Translations under genes and position numbers: made by a program
The notes under the pieces: model-generated
The model's database searches: none
Seen by the model: the letters and a program-made list of their open reading frames with translations, nothing else
Told to the model about the DNA's origin: nothing
Assembly: GCA_900546845.1 (NCBI GenBank)
Contig: UREK01000035.1
Location: 1 to 18,115, forward strand
Length of the DNA: 18,115 bases
DNA from: an uncultured Eubacteriales bacterium
Lineage (GTDB): Bacteria > Bacillota > Clostridia > Christensenellales > CAG-138
Direction: 5' to 3'
Shown: positions 6,270-13,199 of the stretch, in pieces
Numbering within the stretch: position 1 is the first letter of the stretch
How the letters are laid out: every line of letters starts with the position of its first letter

Positions 6270-7043
6270 ATGAAGATCGCTGTGATTACGGGTGCAAGCT
6301 CCGGCATGGGGCGCGAATTTGTGCTTCAGCTGAGCAGGCAGGAACCCTTTGACGAGATGTGGGTCATCGCGCGCAGGAAGGAGCGTTTGGAGGAGCTGCA
6401 AGCGCTCGTGGACGTGCCGCTGCGCGTCGTGCCGCTGGATCTTTCCGGGCAGCCCGGTTGGGACGCTTATGCGGCGCTCCTCGCGGCGGAGCAGCCGGAT
6501 GTCCGCGTGCTCGTGAACGCGAGCGGGTTCGGCCGCTTCGGCACGTATGCGGACATCCCCATCGCGGATTCGCTCGGCATGATCGACCTCAACTGCAAGG
6601 CGCTTGTGGCAATGACCGAGCTCACGCTCCCCTATATGCGGGAAGGGGCGAAGATCTTGCAGCTCGATTCGCTCTCCTCGTTCCAGCCCGTGCCGTACAT
6701 CAACGTTTATGGCGCGACAAAGGCGTTCGTCCTCAGCTATTCCCGCGCGCTCAACGTAGAGCTCAAGTCCCGCGGGATCCGCTGCATGGCCATGTGTCCC
6801 GGCTGGGTCAAGACGGAGTTTTTCGACCACGCGATGCAAAAGGGCAGCGATGCGGTAACGTATTTCAACATCATGTTCACGGCGGAGGAAGTCGTGCGCA
6901 CCGGCGTGCGCGACCTTTACCGCAGCAGGAAGGACGTATCCATCCATGATTTCCGCATCCGCGCACAGGTGTTTTTTACCAAGCTCCTGCCGCACCGCCT
7001 CGTGATGAAGGTTTGGATGCACCAGCAGAAGCACGACCGGTAA
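6270..7043 (+). CDS. SDR family NAD(P)-dependent oxidoreductase
   Basis: A 257-aa classical short-chain dehydrogenase/reductase with a Rossmann fold. Seen are the nucleotide-binding TGASSGMG (7-14), NASG (83-86) and the catalytic Ser134, Tyr147 and Lys151 (VYGATK) in correct spacing, then CPGWVKTEF (176-184). The frame runs upstream to a TTG at 6240, but the conserved beta strand begins MKIAVITGASSG, so the ATG at 6270 is preferred even though its ribosome binding site (AAGGGA at 6251-6256) is distant. The substrate cannot be deduced; the C-terminus resembles broad DltE/YqjQ-type SDRs. It appears monocistronic. Confidence 0.93.
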   Translation: MKIAVITGASSGMGREFVLQLSRQEPFDEMWVIARRKERLEELQALVDVPLRVVPLDLSGQPGWDAYAALLAAEQPDVRVLVNASGFGRFGTYADIPIADSLGMIDLNCKALVAMTELTLPYMREGAKILQLDSLSSFQPVPYINVYGATKAFVLSYSRALNVELKSRGIRCMAMCPGWVKTEFFDHAMQKGSDAVTYFNIMFTAEEVVRTGVRDLYRSRKDVSIHDFRIRAQVFFTKLLPHRLVMKVWMHQQKHDR

Positions 7044-7067
7044 GCGCGCAGCCTTTTGCCACGAGCA

Positions 7068-7296
7068 AACCCAGGGGCAGGAAATTCGGGCCGTCTCCCG
7101 GCCTGGGTTTCCTGTGGAATCCCAAGGAAGCCGCTCCTGCGGCAGCGGGGATACGGCAATCCTCCGGCATGCTAGCGCATGCCATCCCCCTTTCAAAAAG
7201 GGGGCTTTGGGGAGTGGTGAACTCCAACGGATTTCGTATTCGGACAGCATTTGAGAGCGCACAACCCAAAAGGCTCCTCCCAAAAGGAGCTTTTGG
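7068..7296. repeat. Chain of six hairpins between convergent genes
   Basis: The 310-bp gap between the SDR and DUF5665 genes holds no plausible gene. It contains consecutive inverted repeats: AACCCAGG/CCTGGGTT (7068-7075/7102-7109), GCCGC/GCGGC (7130-7134/7139-7143), GGCATGC/GCATGCC (7166-7172/7177-7183), CCCCCTTT/AAAGGGGG (7186-7193/7197-7204), GGAGT/ACTCC (7211-7215/7221-7225) and the terminator at 7266-7296. The first has a competing partner: CAGGAAA (7078-7084) can pair with TTTCCTG (7108-7114). It resembles intergenic palindromic repeats of gut Clostridia, but I cannot confirm a family. Confidence 0.55.
7266..7296. terminator. Bidirectional terminator for SDR and DUF5665 genes
   Basis: CCAAAAG plus CTCCT (7266-7278, one bulged G) pairs with AGGAGCTTTTGG (7285-7296). 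The A and T tracts lie inside the stem base on both sides, so it can stop transcription from either direction between the convergent genes. Confidence 0.7.
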
Positions 7297-7353
7297 CCTA
7301 CATGTTCCCATACGCTGCACAAAACATGAAAACCGCTGAAGTTTATTACGCTT

Positions 7354-7569
7354 TTACGAAAAATCAATCCCGAACACCCATTTGATGACGAGCAGCGCCA
7401 GCGCGCCAAGCACGCTGAAACCGATCGCTGCGCCAAGGCCGCGGAAAATGCCGGAAAGGAAACTGCGGAAGAAGAGCCTCTTTGGGTCGTTCATCACCTG
7501 CGCAAGCTGGCGGATGCCGCTTTCCTCCAGCGCCTGGAGCAGCGTTTCGATGCGCTTATCCTGTCCCAT
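7354..7569 (-). CDS. DUF5665 family small membrane protein
   Basis: A 71-aa protein with a charged N-terminal half (predicted helix, about 1-30) and one strongly hydrophobic segment from about residue 44 to 67. The sequence FRSFLSGIFRGLGAAIGFSV (34-53) matches the glycine-rich core of the DUF5665 family, found mainly in spore-forming Bacillota; the function is unknown. The open frame extends ten codons upstream to 7599, but the ATG at 7569 has GGAAGG (7580-7585) at a sensible distance and gives the usual family length. It is on the same strand as the Spo0A_C gene upstream, which ends 74 bp before this start. Confidence 0.8.
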   Translation of the reverse strand: MGQDKRIETLLQALEESGIRQLAQVMNDPKRLFFRSFLSGIFRGLGAAIGFSVLGALALLVIKWVFGIDFS

Positions 7570-7643
7570 GGTATATATTCCTTCCACAACGCTGCGCATG
7601 GCGCGGCGGTTCTCCCGCCTATTCTATGCGCGCCGGCCTGGTT

Positions 7644-7982
7644 TTACGCATTTGCCGCCCCGCATTCCCGCATGTGCGCAAGTACGTTGTCACGCAGCGC
7701 GGCGATCAGCTCCATGCTGCCCGGGAATGCGCTTTTCAGCAGCGTATTCTCGCCGTTGCGCCACATAACCGGCCCCAGCATGCGGATCCCGCGCTCCACG
7801 CTGCTGGGCGACACCCCGCATTGCTCTGCCACCTGCGTGTAGATGCGCACAGCCGCCTGTTCCAGAGGGCTTCCGTCCGTGATCGACGCATTAACCGCGT
7901 ACATCAAATAAAAATATCCCGCGTAATCCGGCGTTGCTCCAGCGCACCGCATCTCTGTTTCGATCAATTCCTTCAGCAGCAT
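7644..7982 (-). CDS. Stand-alone Spo0A C-terminal (effector) domain protein
   Basis: About 112 aa from the ATG at 7982, covering just the DNA-binding domain of the sporulation master regulator Spo0A. Matching features are GYFYLMYAV (helix A region), the YTQVAEQCGVSPSSVERGIR helix-turn-helix, which corresponds to the Spo0A recognition segment TxSRVERAIR, the VMWRNG turn that follows, and FPGSMELIAALRDNV, which mirrors the Spo0A C-terminal NSEFIAMVAD. No receiver domain precedes it: the frame upstream of 7982 is short and not receiver-like. The ribosome binding site is GGAGG about 12 nt upstream, slightly long. A TATAAT lies at 8033-8028 on the minus strand but has no good -35. It may bind 0A-box-like DNA without phosphorylation, or pair with another regulator; both are inference. 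Confidence 0.8.
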   Translation of the reverse strand: MLLKELIETEMRCAGATPDYAGYFYLMYAVNASITDGSPLEQAAVRIYTQVAEQCGVSPSSVERGIRMLGPVMWRNGENTLLKSAFPGSMELIAALRDNVLAHMRECGAANA

Positions 7983-8116
7983 GTTGAGCCCATTCCTCCA
8001 AATGTTTAGTTTTTGCAGCAAAAGTGAATTATACCGTTGAATCCAGCTATGTATTTTTATCATACTGCATTTGCTATGCCGAAACGGGCTGTGCAGCAAA
8101 ATACGACATTATGCGT

Positions 8117-8145
8117 CATGGCCGGGGTAGAAATCCCCGGCCATG
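8117..8145. terminator. Hairpin downstream of the SASP genes
   Basis: CATGGCCGGGG (8117-8127) pairs perfectly with CCCCGGCCATG (8135-8145), 7-nt loop. It lies just after the downstream SASP gene on the minus strand. The following sequence is not U-rich, so strong Rho-independent termination is uncertain. Confidence 0.5.
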
Positions 8146-8161
8146 GCTGCTTCGCTTTGTT

Positions 8162-8371
8162 TTATTTCATCATGTTACCGTTGGTATTCATGTTGTTTTC
8201 CGCATAAGCGATCATGCGTTTCACCATCTCGCCGCCGATGGAACCGGCCTCGCGCGCGGTGATGTCACCATTGTACCCCTGCTTGAGATTCACGTTCAGG
8301 GAGCTCGCAACCTCGGTCTTAAAGCCCTGGAGCTTCGCCTTGCTGCTGTTGTTGTTGCTGTTGCTGGACAT
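8162..8371 (-). CDS. Alpha/beta-type small acid-soluble spore protein
   Basis: A 69-aa SASP that would coat and protect spore DNA and be degraded by GPR protease at germination. The conserved core is intact: FKTEVASSLNVNLKQGYNGD (with the GPR-type TEVAS cleavage context), TAREAGSIGGEMVKRMI. The N-terminus is rich in Ser and Asn, from a run of AAC and AGC codons, and unlike its neighbour. The frame extends to a GTG, but that GTG belongs to the AGGAGGTG ribosome binding site, so the ATG at 8371 is the start. It lies 51 bp downstream of a paralogous SASP gene on the same strand. Expression in the forespore under sigma-G is expected from the family; I did not find a clear sigma-G promoter. Confidence 0.95.
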   Translation of the reverse strand: MSSNSNNNSSKAKLQGFKTEVASSLNVNLKQGYNGDITAREAGSIGGEMVKRMIAYAENNMNTNGNMMK

Positions 8372-8422
8372 TGTTTTCACCTCCTGTCCTTATAAAATCG
8401 GTTTCATAGAGCGATGCAGCAG

Positions 8423-8617
8423 TTACTTCTGCATGTTGTTTTCGGCATAAGCGATCATGCGCTTGACCATTTCGCCGCCGATCGAGCCGGCGTCACGGGA
8501 AGTCAGGTCGCCGTTGTAGCCCTGCTTCAGGTTCACGTTCAGGGAGTTCGCAACTTCCATCTTGAACGCATCCATCGCCTTCTTGGACTCGGGAACGAGA
8601 ACGTTGTTTCGTGCCAT
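8423..8617 (-). CDS. Alpha/beta-type small acid-soluble spore protein
   Basis: A 64-aa SASP with the full core FKMEVANSLNVNLKQGYNGD and TSRDAGSIGGEMVKRMIAYA. The N-terminus, MARNNVLVPESKKAMDAF, is the typical clostridial form. AAGGAGGTG precedes the ATG at 8617. The core is almost identical to that of the downstream gene at 8162-8371, so the two arose by tandem duplication, with divergence confined mainly to the N-terminus and a few C-terminal residues. Both carry SLN where many SASPs have E-I/L-G after the cleavage site, a shared lineage feature. Confidence 0.95.
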   Translation of the reverse strand: MARNNVLVPESKKAMDAFKMEVANSLNVNLKQGYNGDLTSRDAGSIGGEMVKRMIAYAENNMQK

Positions 8618-8680
8618 GTGTTTTTCACCTCCTTGATGATGTGGTCTTAACATGCGCGTTCCGAAACGGATTTATGAATG

Positions 8681-8700
8681 GGAATCAATAGGAATCAATG
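8681..8700 (-). repeat. 10-bp tandem duplication upstream of the SASP genes
   Basis: GGAATCAATA is followed immediately by GGAATCAATG (9 of 10 identical), about 65-85 bp upstream of the first SASP ATG. One-turn spacing could suit a DNA-binding protein, but no known sporulation regulator site is matched. Confidence 0.5.
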
Positions 8701-8709
8701 CAAAGAAAA

Positions 8710-8755
8710 GCAATTCCAGCGGCAAACTCTCTTTTATATAATTTGCGCGGATTGC
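8710..8755. repeat. Imperfect inverted repeat in the SASP upstream region
   Basis: GCAATTCCAGCGGCAAA (8710-8726) can pair with TTTGCGCGGATTGC (8742-8755) with small bulges, around an AT-rich centre. On the plus strand it is followed by TTTTT and further A/T runs to about 8778, so it looks like a terminator in that direction, although no plus-strand gene precedes it. The rest of the 8618-8966 gap holds only AT-rich tracts, the tandem 10-mers and the recG-side terminator. Confidence 0.45.
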
Positions 8756-8861
8756 TTTTTAAAAATTTTTTGTTTTTGATTCTCCCGCTTGGGGCGCGGT
8801 ACACGCGAAATGCGGCTGCACGAAGCGGATGGACAGGCTATCGCAGAATTAGAAGTTTTTT

Positions 8862-8906
8862 ATAAATGAAACCCGCTCCCATAAAGCGGGAATCCCTAGG
8901 GAGCGG
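8862..8906 (-). terminator. Terminator of the asp23-fakA-recG operon with competing stems
   Basis: On the minus strand CCGCTCCC (8906-8899) pairs with GGGAGCGG (8880-8873) and is followed by GTTTCATTTATAAAAAAC. The same GGGAGCGGG arm can instead pair with part of the loop, CCCGCT (8890-8885) with AGCGGG (8877-8872), so two alternative hairpins exist. It lies about 60 bp after the recG stop codon. Confidence 0.6.
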
Positions 8907-8966
8907 TTATTCCATGTGCGTTCAGCCTGCATTTCTTAACAGGATATGTTAGTGAAGGCGGAAGCG

Positions 8967-10997
8967 CTAATTCGGCGCGATCTCCCCGCCGCGCGCCGCA
9001 AGCAGCGCCCGCGCGCGCATGAGAAGCGGCGCGCATTCCGGCGTTTCCTGCGCAAGCAGCGCGTCGGCGGCGGCGCGCGCATTGTTGAGCGCCGCCATGT
9101 CGCCCGCAAGTTTCGCGGCGGCAAGCTCACCCAAACCATGCTGCCGCTGCCCCAGGAATTCGCCGGGGCCGCGCATCATGAGATCCTTTTCCGCGATGGC
9201 GAAGCCGTCGTTCGTCCGTGTGAGCGCTGCAAGCCGCTCGCGCGCCGCGTCCGAATCCGCGTCCGAAAGCAGGAAGCAGAAGGATTCCGCGCTGCCGCGC
9301 CCCACGCGCCCGCGCAGCTGATGGAGCTGCGCAAGGCCGAAGCGGTCCGCGTTTTCGACGACCATCACCGTCGCGTTGCGCACGTCCACGCCGACCTCGA
9401 TGACCGTCGTGGATACGAGCACGTCGATCTCTCCCTTGCGGAACGCCTGCGCGATTTCCTCCTTCTTCGCCGCCGCCATCTTCCCATGCAGCAGGCCAAC
9501 GCGGGCATGGAGCATTTTTTCCAGCTCCGCAAAGACCTCGTTCGCGCTGCGCACTTCTTCCAGCGCCTCGGATTGCTCTACCAGCGGGCATACGACATAC
9601 GCCTGCCGCCCTTTGCGCACCTGATCCTCCACAAAGCCGTACATCGCTTCCCGCTTCGCCCTCGGCACATACCGCGTCGTAACGGGCTTGCGGCCCGGCG
9701 GCAGTTCGTCGAGCACGGAAACATCCAGATCGCCGTAGAGGATCAGCGAGAGCGTCCGCGGGATGGGCGTGGCGCTCATGATAAGCGTATGCGGCCGCCC
9801 GCCCTTCGCGCCAATCGCCGCGCGCTGGCGCACGCCGAAGCGGTGCTGCTCATCCGCAATTACCGCGCCGAGGTCCCGGAATTCCACACCCTCGGACAGC
9901 AGCGCATGTGTGCCCACCACGCCAAGCGCGTCCCCGCTCCGGATCGCCGCATACGCTGCGTCCCGCTCCTTCTTTTTCATGCCGCCCCGCAGCAGGCAGG
10001 CCCGTTCGCCGAAGATGCTCCGCACGGCCGCGAAATGCTGCTGCGCAAGGATCTCCGTCGGCGCCATCAGCACGCTTTGGCAGCCGTTTTCGGCTGCGGC
10101 GTACATCAAAAACAAGGCCACAGCGGTTTTCCCGCTGCCCACATCGCCCTGCAAAAGGCGGTTCATCCGCCGTCCGCTCGATATTTCCCGGGAAATTTCT
10201 TCCATTGCGCGCAGCTGCGCGCCCGTAGGCGCGAACGGGAGCAACTCCAGGAAGCGGGCGCGCATGCCCTCCATCCGGAACATGGGGCCGGGCTGGGCCA
10301 GGCGTTCGCGCCGCAGCATGGAGCACATCAGTGAAAACAGCAGCATGTCCTCAAAAGCAAGCCGGTCCTTCGCGGCCTTGAGCGTTTGGAGATCCGGCGG
10401 CCGGTGCAGCGCAAAAAGCGCCTGCGCAAGCGGCATGAGGCCATAGCGCGCGCGCAGCGCGTCCGGCAGCGTCTCCTCGATTTCCCCCGCCGCGGCAAGC
10501 GCCGCCGCGACGGCGTCCCGCACGACCTTCTGCGAAAGCCCCTGCACGAGCGGGTAAACCGGCACAATGCCGGGGAGCTCCGCATACAGGGCGGGGTTCA
10601 GCAGCTTCGCGCCCCGGCTGCGGTCCATCCGGCCGCAGGCAACCCATTCCTGCCCGGCGGCGATGCCGCGCGCGCGGTAGGGCTGGTTGTACCAGACGAG
10701 GCTTAACTGCGCCGCCTTGTCCTCCGGCTCCGCGCCGCAGGCGCGGGCGCGCACCGTCGTGATCTCCATGCCGCGGCGGATGCGCGCATGCTTCGGCTCC
10801 GCGGCAAGCATCACGCGCAGGGCCAGAATTGCGCCGTGCGCTGCCTCCGGAGCGGGCGTTTCCGCCGAAAAGTCCTGATAATCCCGCGGCGCAAAATACA
10901 AAAGATCGCGCAACGAAAACAGGCCCAGCTTGCCGAGCGCTTCCGCCCGGCGCGGGCCTATTCCCTTTATGCTTATAATGGGGGCTTCGAGCTTCAT
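8967..10997 (-). CDS. recG: ATP-dependent DNA helicase RecG
   Basis: RecG is a superfamily 2 branch-migration helicase that reverses stalled forks and processes Holliday junctions and R-loops. The 676-aa product is full length. From the N-terminus: a helix-hairpin motif ISIKGIGPRRAEAL (8-21), the wedge domain (about 55-145), Walker A GDVGSGKTAVAL (284-295), APTEILAQQHF (312-322), the DEQHRFG box (382-388), MSATPIPRTL (407-416), and the C-terminal helicase lobe with STTVIEVGVDV (529-539) and QLHQLRGRVGRG (557-568). The frame extends upstream to 11177, but that part overlaps fakA. The ATG at 10997 shares one base with the fakA stop (TAATG), giving translational coupling, and starts the conserved domain. 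The yloU-yloV-recG linkage is common in Bacillota. Confidence 0.98.
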   Translation of the reverse strand: MKLEAPIISIKGIGPRRAEALGKLGLFSLRDLLYFAPRDYQDFSAETPAPEAAHGAILALRVMLAAEPKHARIRRGMEITTVRARACGAEPEDKAAQLSLVWYNQPYRARGIAAGQEWVACGRMDRSRGAKLLNPALYAELPGIVPVYPLVQGLSQKVVRDAVAAALAAAGEIEETLPDALRARYGLMPLAQALFALHRPPDLQTLKAAKDRLAFEDMLLFSLMCSMLRRERLAQPGPMFRMEGMRARFLELLPFAPTGAQLRAMEEISREISSGRRMNRLLQGDVGSGKTAVALFLMYAAAENGCQSVLMAPTEILAQQHFAAVRSIFGERACLLRGGMKKKERDAAYAAIRSGDALGVVGTHALLSEGVEFRDLGAVIADEQHRFGVRQRAAIGAKGGRPHTLIMSATPIPRTLSLILYGDLDVSVLDELPPGRKPVTTRYVPRAKREAMYGFVEDQVRKGRQAYVVCPLVEQSEALEEVRSANEVFAELEKMLHARVGLLHGKMAAAKKEEIAQAFRKGEIDVLVSTTVIEVGVDVRNATVMVVENADRFGLAQLHQLRGRVGRGSAESFCFLLSDADSDAARERLAALTRTNDGFAIAEKDLMMRGPGEFLGQRQHGLGELAAAKLAGDMAALNNARAAADALLAQETPECAPLLMRARALLAARGGEIAPN

Positions 10998-12628
10998 TAT
11001 TCGACGGAGAAGTAATAGTAGTACAACGGCTGGCCGCCGCGCTGTACCATGCACTCCGCATCCGGATATTTTTCGTTCACAGCCTCCACGAGCGCGTTTG
11101 CGTTTTCTTCGTCCATGTTCTCGCCATAGAAGACGGTCACGATGGAATCCTCGCCTTTCTTTTCGATCATGCCGCAAAGGAGCGCAAGCGCCACCGCATC
11201 CACGCTCTGGCCGACTTCCGTGATCGCGCCGTCCAAAAGGCCGATAATATCGCCCTCATGGATCTCCGTGCCGTTGAAATGCGTATCGCGCACGGCATAG
11301 GTCACGGAACCGGAAAGCACGTTCGCAATCGCTTCCTTCATATCCTGCGCGTTGCGCTCCGGCGTTGCCTCCGACTCGAACATGACGGCGGCTGCGATGC
11401 CCTGCACCATGGTCTTCGTCGGGATCACGACGACGTTGCGCTCGGAAAGCTCCGCCGCCTGCTGCGCCGCCAGGATGATGTTGGAATTGTTGGGCAGAAC
11501 GAAAACGTTGCGCGCGTTCGCCTTCTTGATGGCATGGCCGATGGTCTCGATACTCGGATTCATCGTCTGCCCGCCCTGGATGACGGCGGCGACGCCGAGC
11601 GAGCGGAATACCTCCTCGATACCCTCGCCGGCGCTCACAGCGATCATCGCGCTTTCCTTCTCGTTCTTCTTCATGTTTTCGAGAAGCTCGCGGTTCTGCT
11701 CGCGCATGTTCTCGATCTTGATGCGGTCCACCTCGCCGAGGCGCAACGCAAGCTGCAGGATCTTTCCGGGACAGTTGGAATGGACGTGCACCTTCACGAA
11801 ATCCGCGTCATGCGCAATGACGACGGAATCGCCGATCTTGTTGAGCTTTTCGCGCAGCTTGTCGAGATCCGCCTCCGTAAAGGATTCGTCCAGATGAATA
11901 ATGAAAAATTCCGTACAATATCCAAACTTGATCTCCTCGAGATCCTCGAGCGTCGCACCCTCCTCCATCGGGCCGCCCGCAACGGACGGGTCGACGTAGT
12001 CCTCGACCTCCTCGCCGTCGATTGCCATCTTGAAGCCGCGGAAGATCGTGATGAGGCCCTTTCCGCCGGAGTCCACAACGCCCGCTTCCCGCAGCACCGG
12101 TAAAAGGTCCGGCGTGATGCGAAGCGCCATCTCGCCGCTTTCAAGCATGAGGTCGATGAGCTTGTAAACGTTCGCGCCCTCGTCCGCGGCCTCCGCCACG
12201 GCGTCGCTGATCATGCGCGACACCGTCAGCATCGTGCCCTCTTTGGGCTTCATGACAGCCTTGTACGCCGCCTCGGTTCCGGTCTTGAGCGCCTGCGCGA
12301 GCAGCGCCGCGTCCATCTCCTCCGCGCCCGCAAGCGCGCGGGAGAAGCCGCGCAGGATCTGCGAAAGGATCACGCCCGAGTTGCCGCGCGCACCCTTGAG
12401 CGAGCCGAGCGATGCCGCGGCGGCAACCTCCGCCACCGTGTCGCCCTTGCATTCCTTGATCTCCTTGACCGCGCCCTGCATGGTCATGAACATGTTGGTA
12501 CCCGTATCGCCGTCCGGCACGGGGAAGACGTTGAGCGAATCGATCAGCGCCTTGTTCTTGTCAAGCAGCGCCGCCCCCGTCAGGAACATTTCCCGGAGCA
12601 GGGCGCCGCCAATGGTCGTGTTCGTCAA
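10997..12628 (-). CDS. fakA: Fatty acid kinase subunit A (DAK2 domain, YloV)
   Basis: FakA phosphorylates fatty acids presented by a FakB (DegV-type) carrier, feeding exogenous fatty acids into phospholipid synthesis through PlsX/PlsY. The 543-aa product has the DAK2 kinase domain with NVFPVPDGDTGTNM (33-46; Asp39 and Asp41 bind Mg2+ and ATP), GARGNSGVILSQ, DSGGKG, a central domain with VKVHVHSNCPG (the conserved histidines), and a C-terminal domain containing QGGQTMNPS and LPNNSNIILAA. No fakB gene is in the window. No good ATG exists: I place the start at the TTG at 12628, about 8 nt after GGGAGGG; further upstream the frame is low-complexity. It follows asp23/yloU by 58 bp and overlaps recG by one base. 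Confidence 0.95.
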   Translation of the reverse strand: MTNTTIGGALLREMFLTGAALLDKNKALIDSLNVFPVPDGDTGTNMFMTMQGAVKEIKECKGDTVAEVAAAASLGSLKGARGNSGVILSQILRGFSRALAGAEEMDAALLAQALKTGTEAAYKAVMKPKEGTMLTVSRMISDAVAEAADEGANVYKLIDLMLESGEMALRITPDLLPVLREAGVVDSGGKGLITIFRGFKMAIDGEEVEDYVDPSVAGGPMEEGATLEDLEEIKFGYCTEFFIIHLDESFTEADLDKLREKLNKIGDSVVIAHDADFVKVHVHSNCPGKILQLALRLGEVDRIKIENMREQNRELLENMKKNEKESAMIAVSAGEGIEEVFRSLGVAAVIQGGQTMNPSIETIGHAIKKANARNVFVLPNNSNIILAAQQAAELSERNVVVIPTKTMVQGIAAAVMFESEATPERNAQDMKEAIANVLSGSVTYAVRDTHFNGTEIHEGDIIGLLDGAITEVGQSVDAVALALLCGMIEKKGEDSIVTVFYGENMDEENANALVEAVNEKYPDAECMVQRGGQPLYYYYFSVE

Positions 12629-12686
12629 TTTTGAATCCCTCCCAGCACCGCCCGCGCGCAAGGCGCGCCGGCGGCGACCTCCTGTG

Positions 12687-13043
12687 TTACGCGCGGATGG
12701 CCTCCACGTAAATGTTGACGTTGCACACGTTGAGCCCCGTCATATCCTTTACGCGGTAGCGGACGTTTTCGATCGCGTTCTTCGCCACGGCAGAGAGCGA
12801 CGTGCCATAAACGATGGTGACGAACAGGTCGATATCAACGCTCTCGCCATCCTCCAGCACGGTGACCTTTACGCCGCGCTTCTGGTTATCGCCGCCAACG
12901 AGCTGCCAAAGCTGGTCGCCCGTGGTCTTCGCGCTCATCCCAACGATCCCGTAGTTTTCAGAAGCAGCATAGCCCGCGATCGCCGCGACGATGTCTTCCG
13001 AAATGCTGATCTTCCCCAGTTCGGTGGTGATAATACCCGGCAT
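12687..13043 (-). CDS. yloU: Asp23/Gls24 family envelope stress response protein
   Basis: A 118-aa Asp23/Gls24 domain protein. Seen are ITTELGKISISEDIVAAIAG (5-24), the central AKTTGDQLW segment and a C-terminal half with VDIDLFVTIVYGTSL and AIENVRYRVKDMTGL, typical of the family. In Staphylococcus aureus Asp23 is membrane-associated through partner proteins and linked to cell-wall stress; the yloU form conserved beside yloV has no settled role. AAGGAGG lies 10 nt before the ATG. It is the first gene of the operon with fakA and recG, under the promoter at 13111-13139. Confidence 0.95.
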   Translation of the reverse strand: MPGIITTELGKISISEDIVAAIAGYAASENYGIVGMSAKTTGDQLWQLVGGDNQKRGVKVTVLEDGESVDIDLFVTIVYGTSLSAVAKNAIENVRYRVKDMTGLNVCNVNIYVEAIRA

Positions 13044-13110
13044 GGTTGTGCATCCTCCTTACTTAATTTTTTGTGGTCCATTTCATAAATATTGGTATAA
13101 TACCGTTCTT

Positions 13111-13139
13111 ATTCTACTGCATAATCGGTTCTTCCGCAA
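13111..13139 (-). promoter_or_regulatory. Promoter of the asp23-fakA-recG operon
   Basis: On the minus strand TTGCGG (13139-13134) and TAGAAT (13116-13111) are 17 bp apart. This gives a leader of roughly 60 nt before the asp23 ATG. A second TATTAT-like hexamer lies just downstream but has no matching -35. Confidence 0.6.
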
Positions 13140-13146
13140 GCCGGAT

Positions 13147-13199
13147 GCAAAATCGCCCTGAAAATCTCACATTTCGCGGCGTTTTACGGGCGGTTTTGC
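13147..13199 (-). terminator. Inverted repeat spanning the ogt stop codon
   Basis: GCAAAATCGCCC (13147-13158) pairs with GGGCGGTTTTGC (13188-13199), 11 Watson-Crick pairs plus one wobble, with a 29-nt loop containing the ogt stop codon. In the minus-strand transcript the second arm ends GATTTTGC, so it could act as a weak terminator between ogt and asp23. The loop is long, so confidence is modest. Confidence 0.4.

Noticed and set aside
6108..7436. 442-codon minus-strand open frame opposite the SDR gene
   Set aside because: Runs through the hairpin array and antisense to a clear SDR; not protein-like.
8341..8371. Trinucleotide repeat (AAC/AGC) as a CRISPR or microsatellite locus
   Set aside because: It is the codon run for the Ser/Asn-rich N-terminus of the SASP gene; there are no repeat-spacer units anywhere in the window.
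8618..8760. Sigma-G promoter for the SASP genes
   Set aside because: I looked for a GHATR - 17/18 bp - CATWHTA pattern on the minus strand; the best candidates (GCATT with CATTCAT or CATAAAT) fail in sequence or spacing.
8946..10334. 462-codon plus-strand open frame inside recG
   Set aside because: Arg/His/Ala-rich shadow translation opposite conserved RecG helicase motifs.
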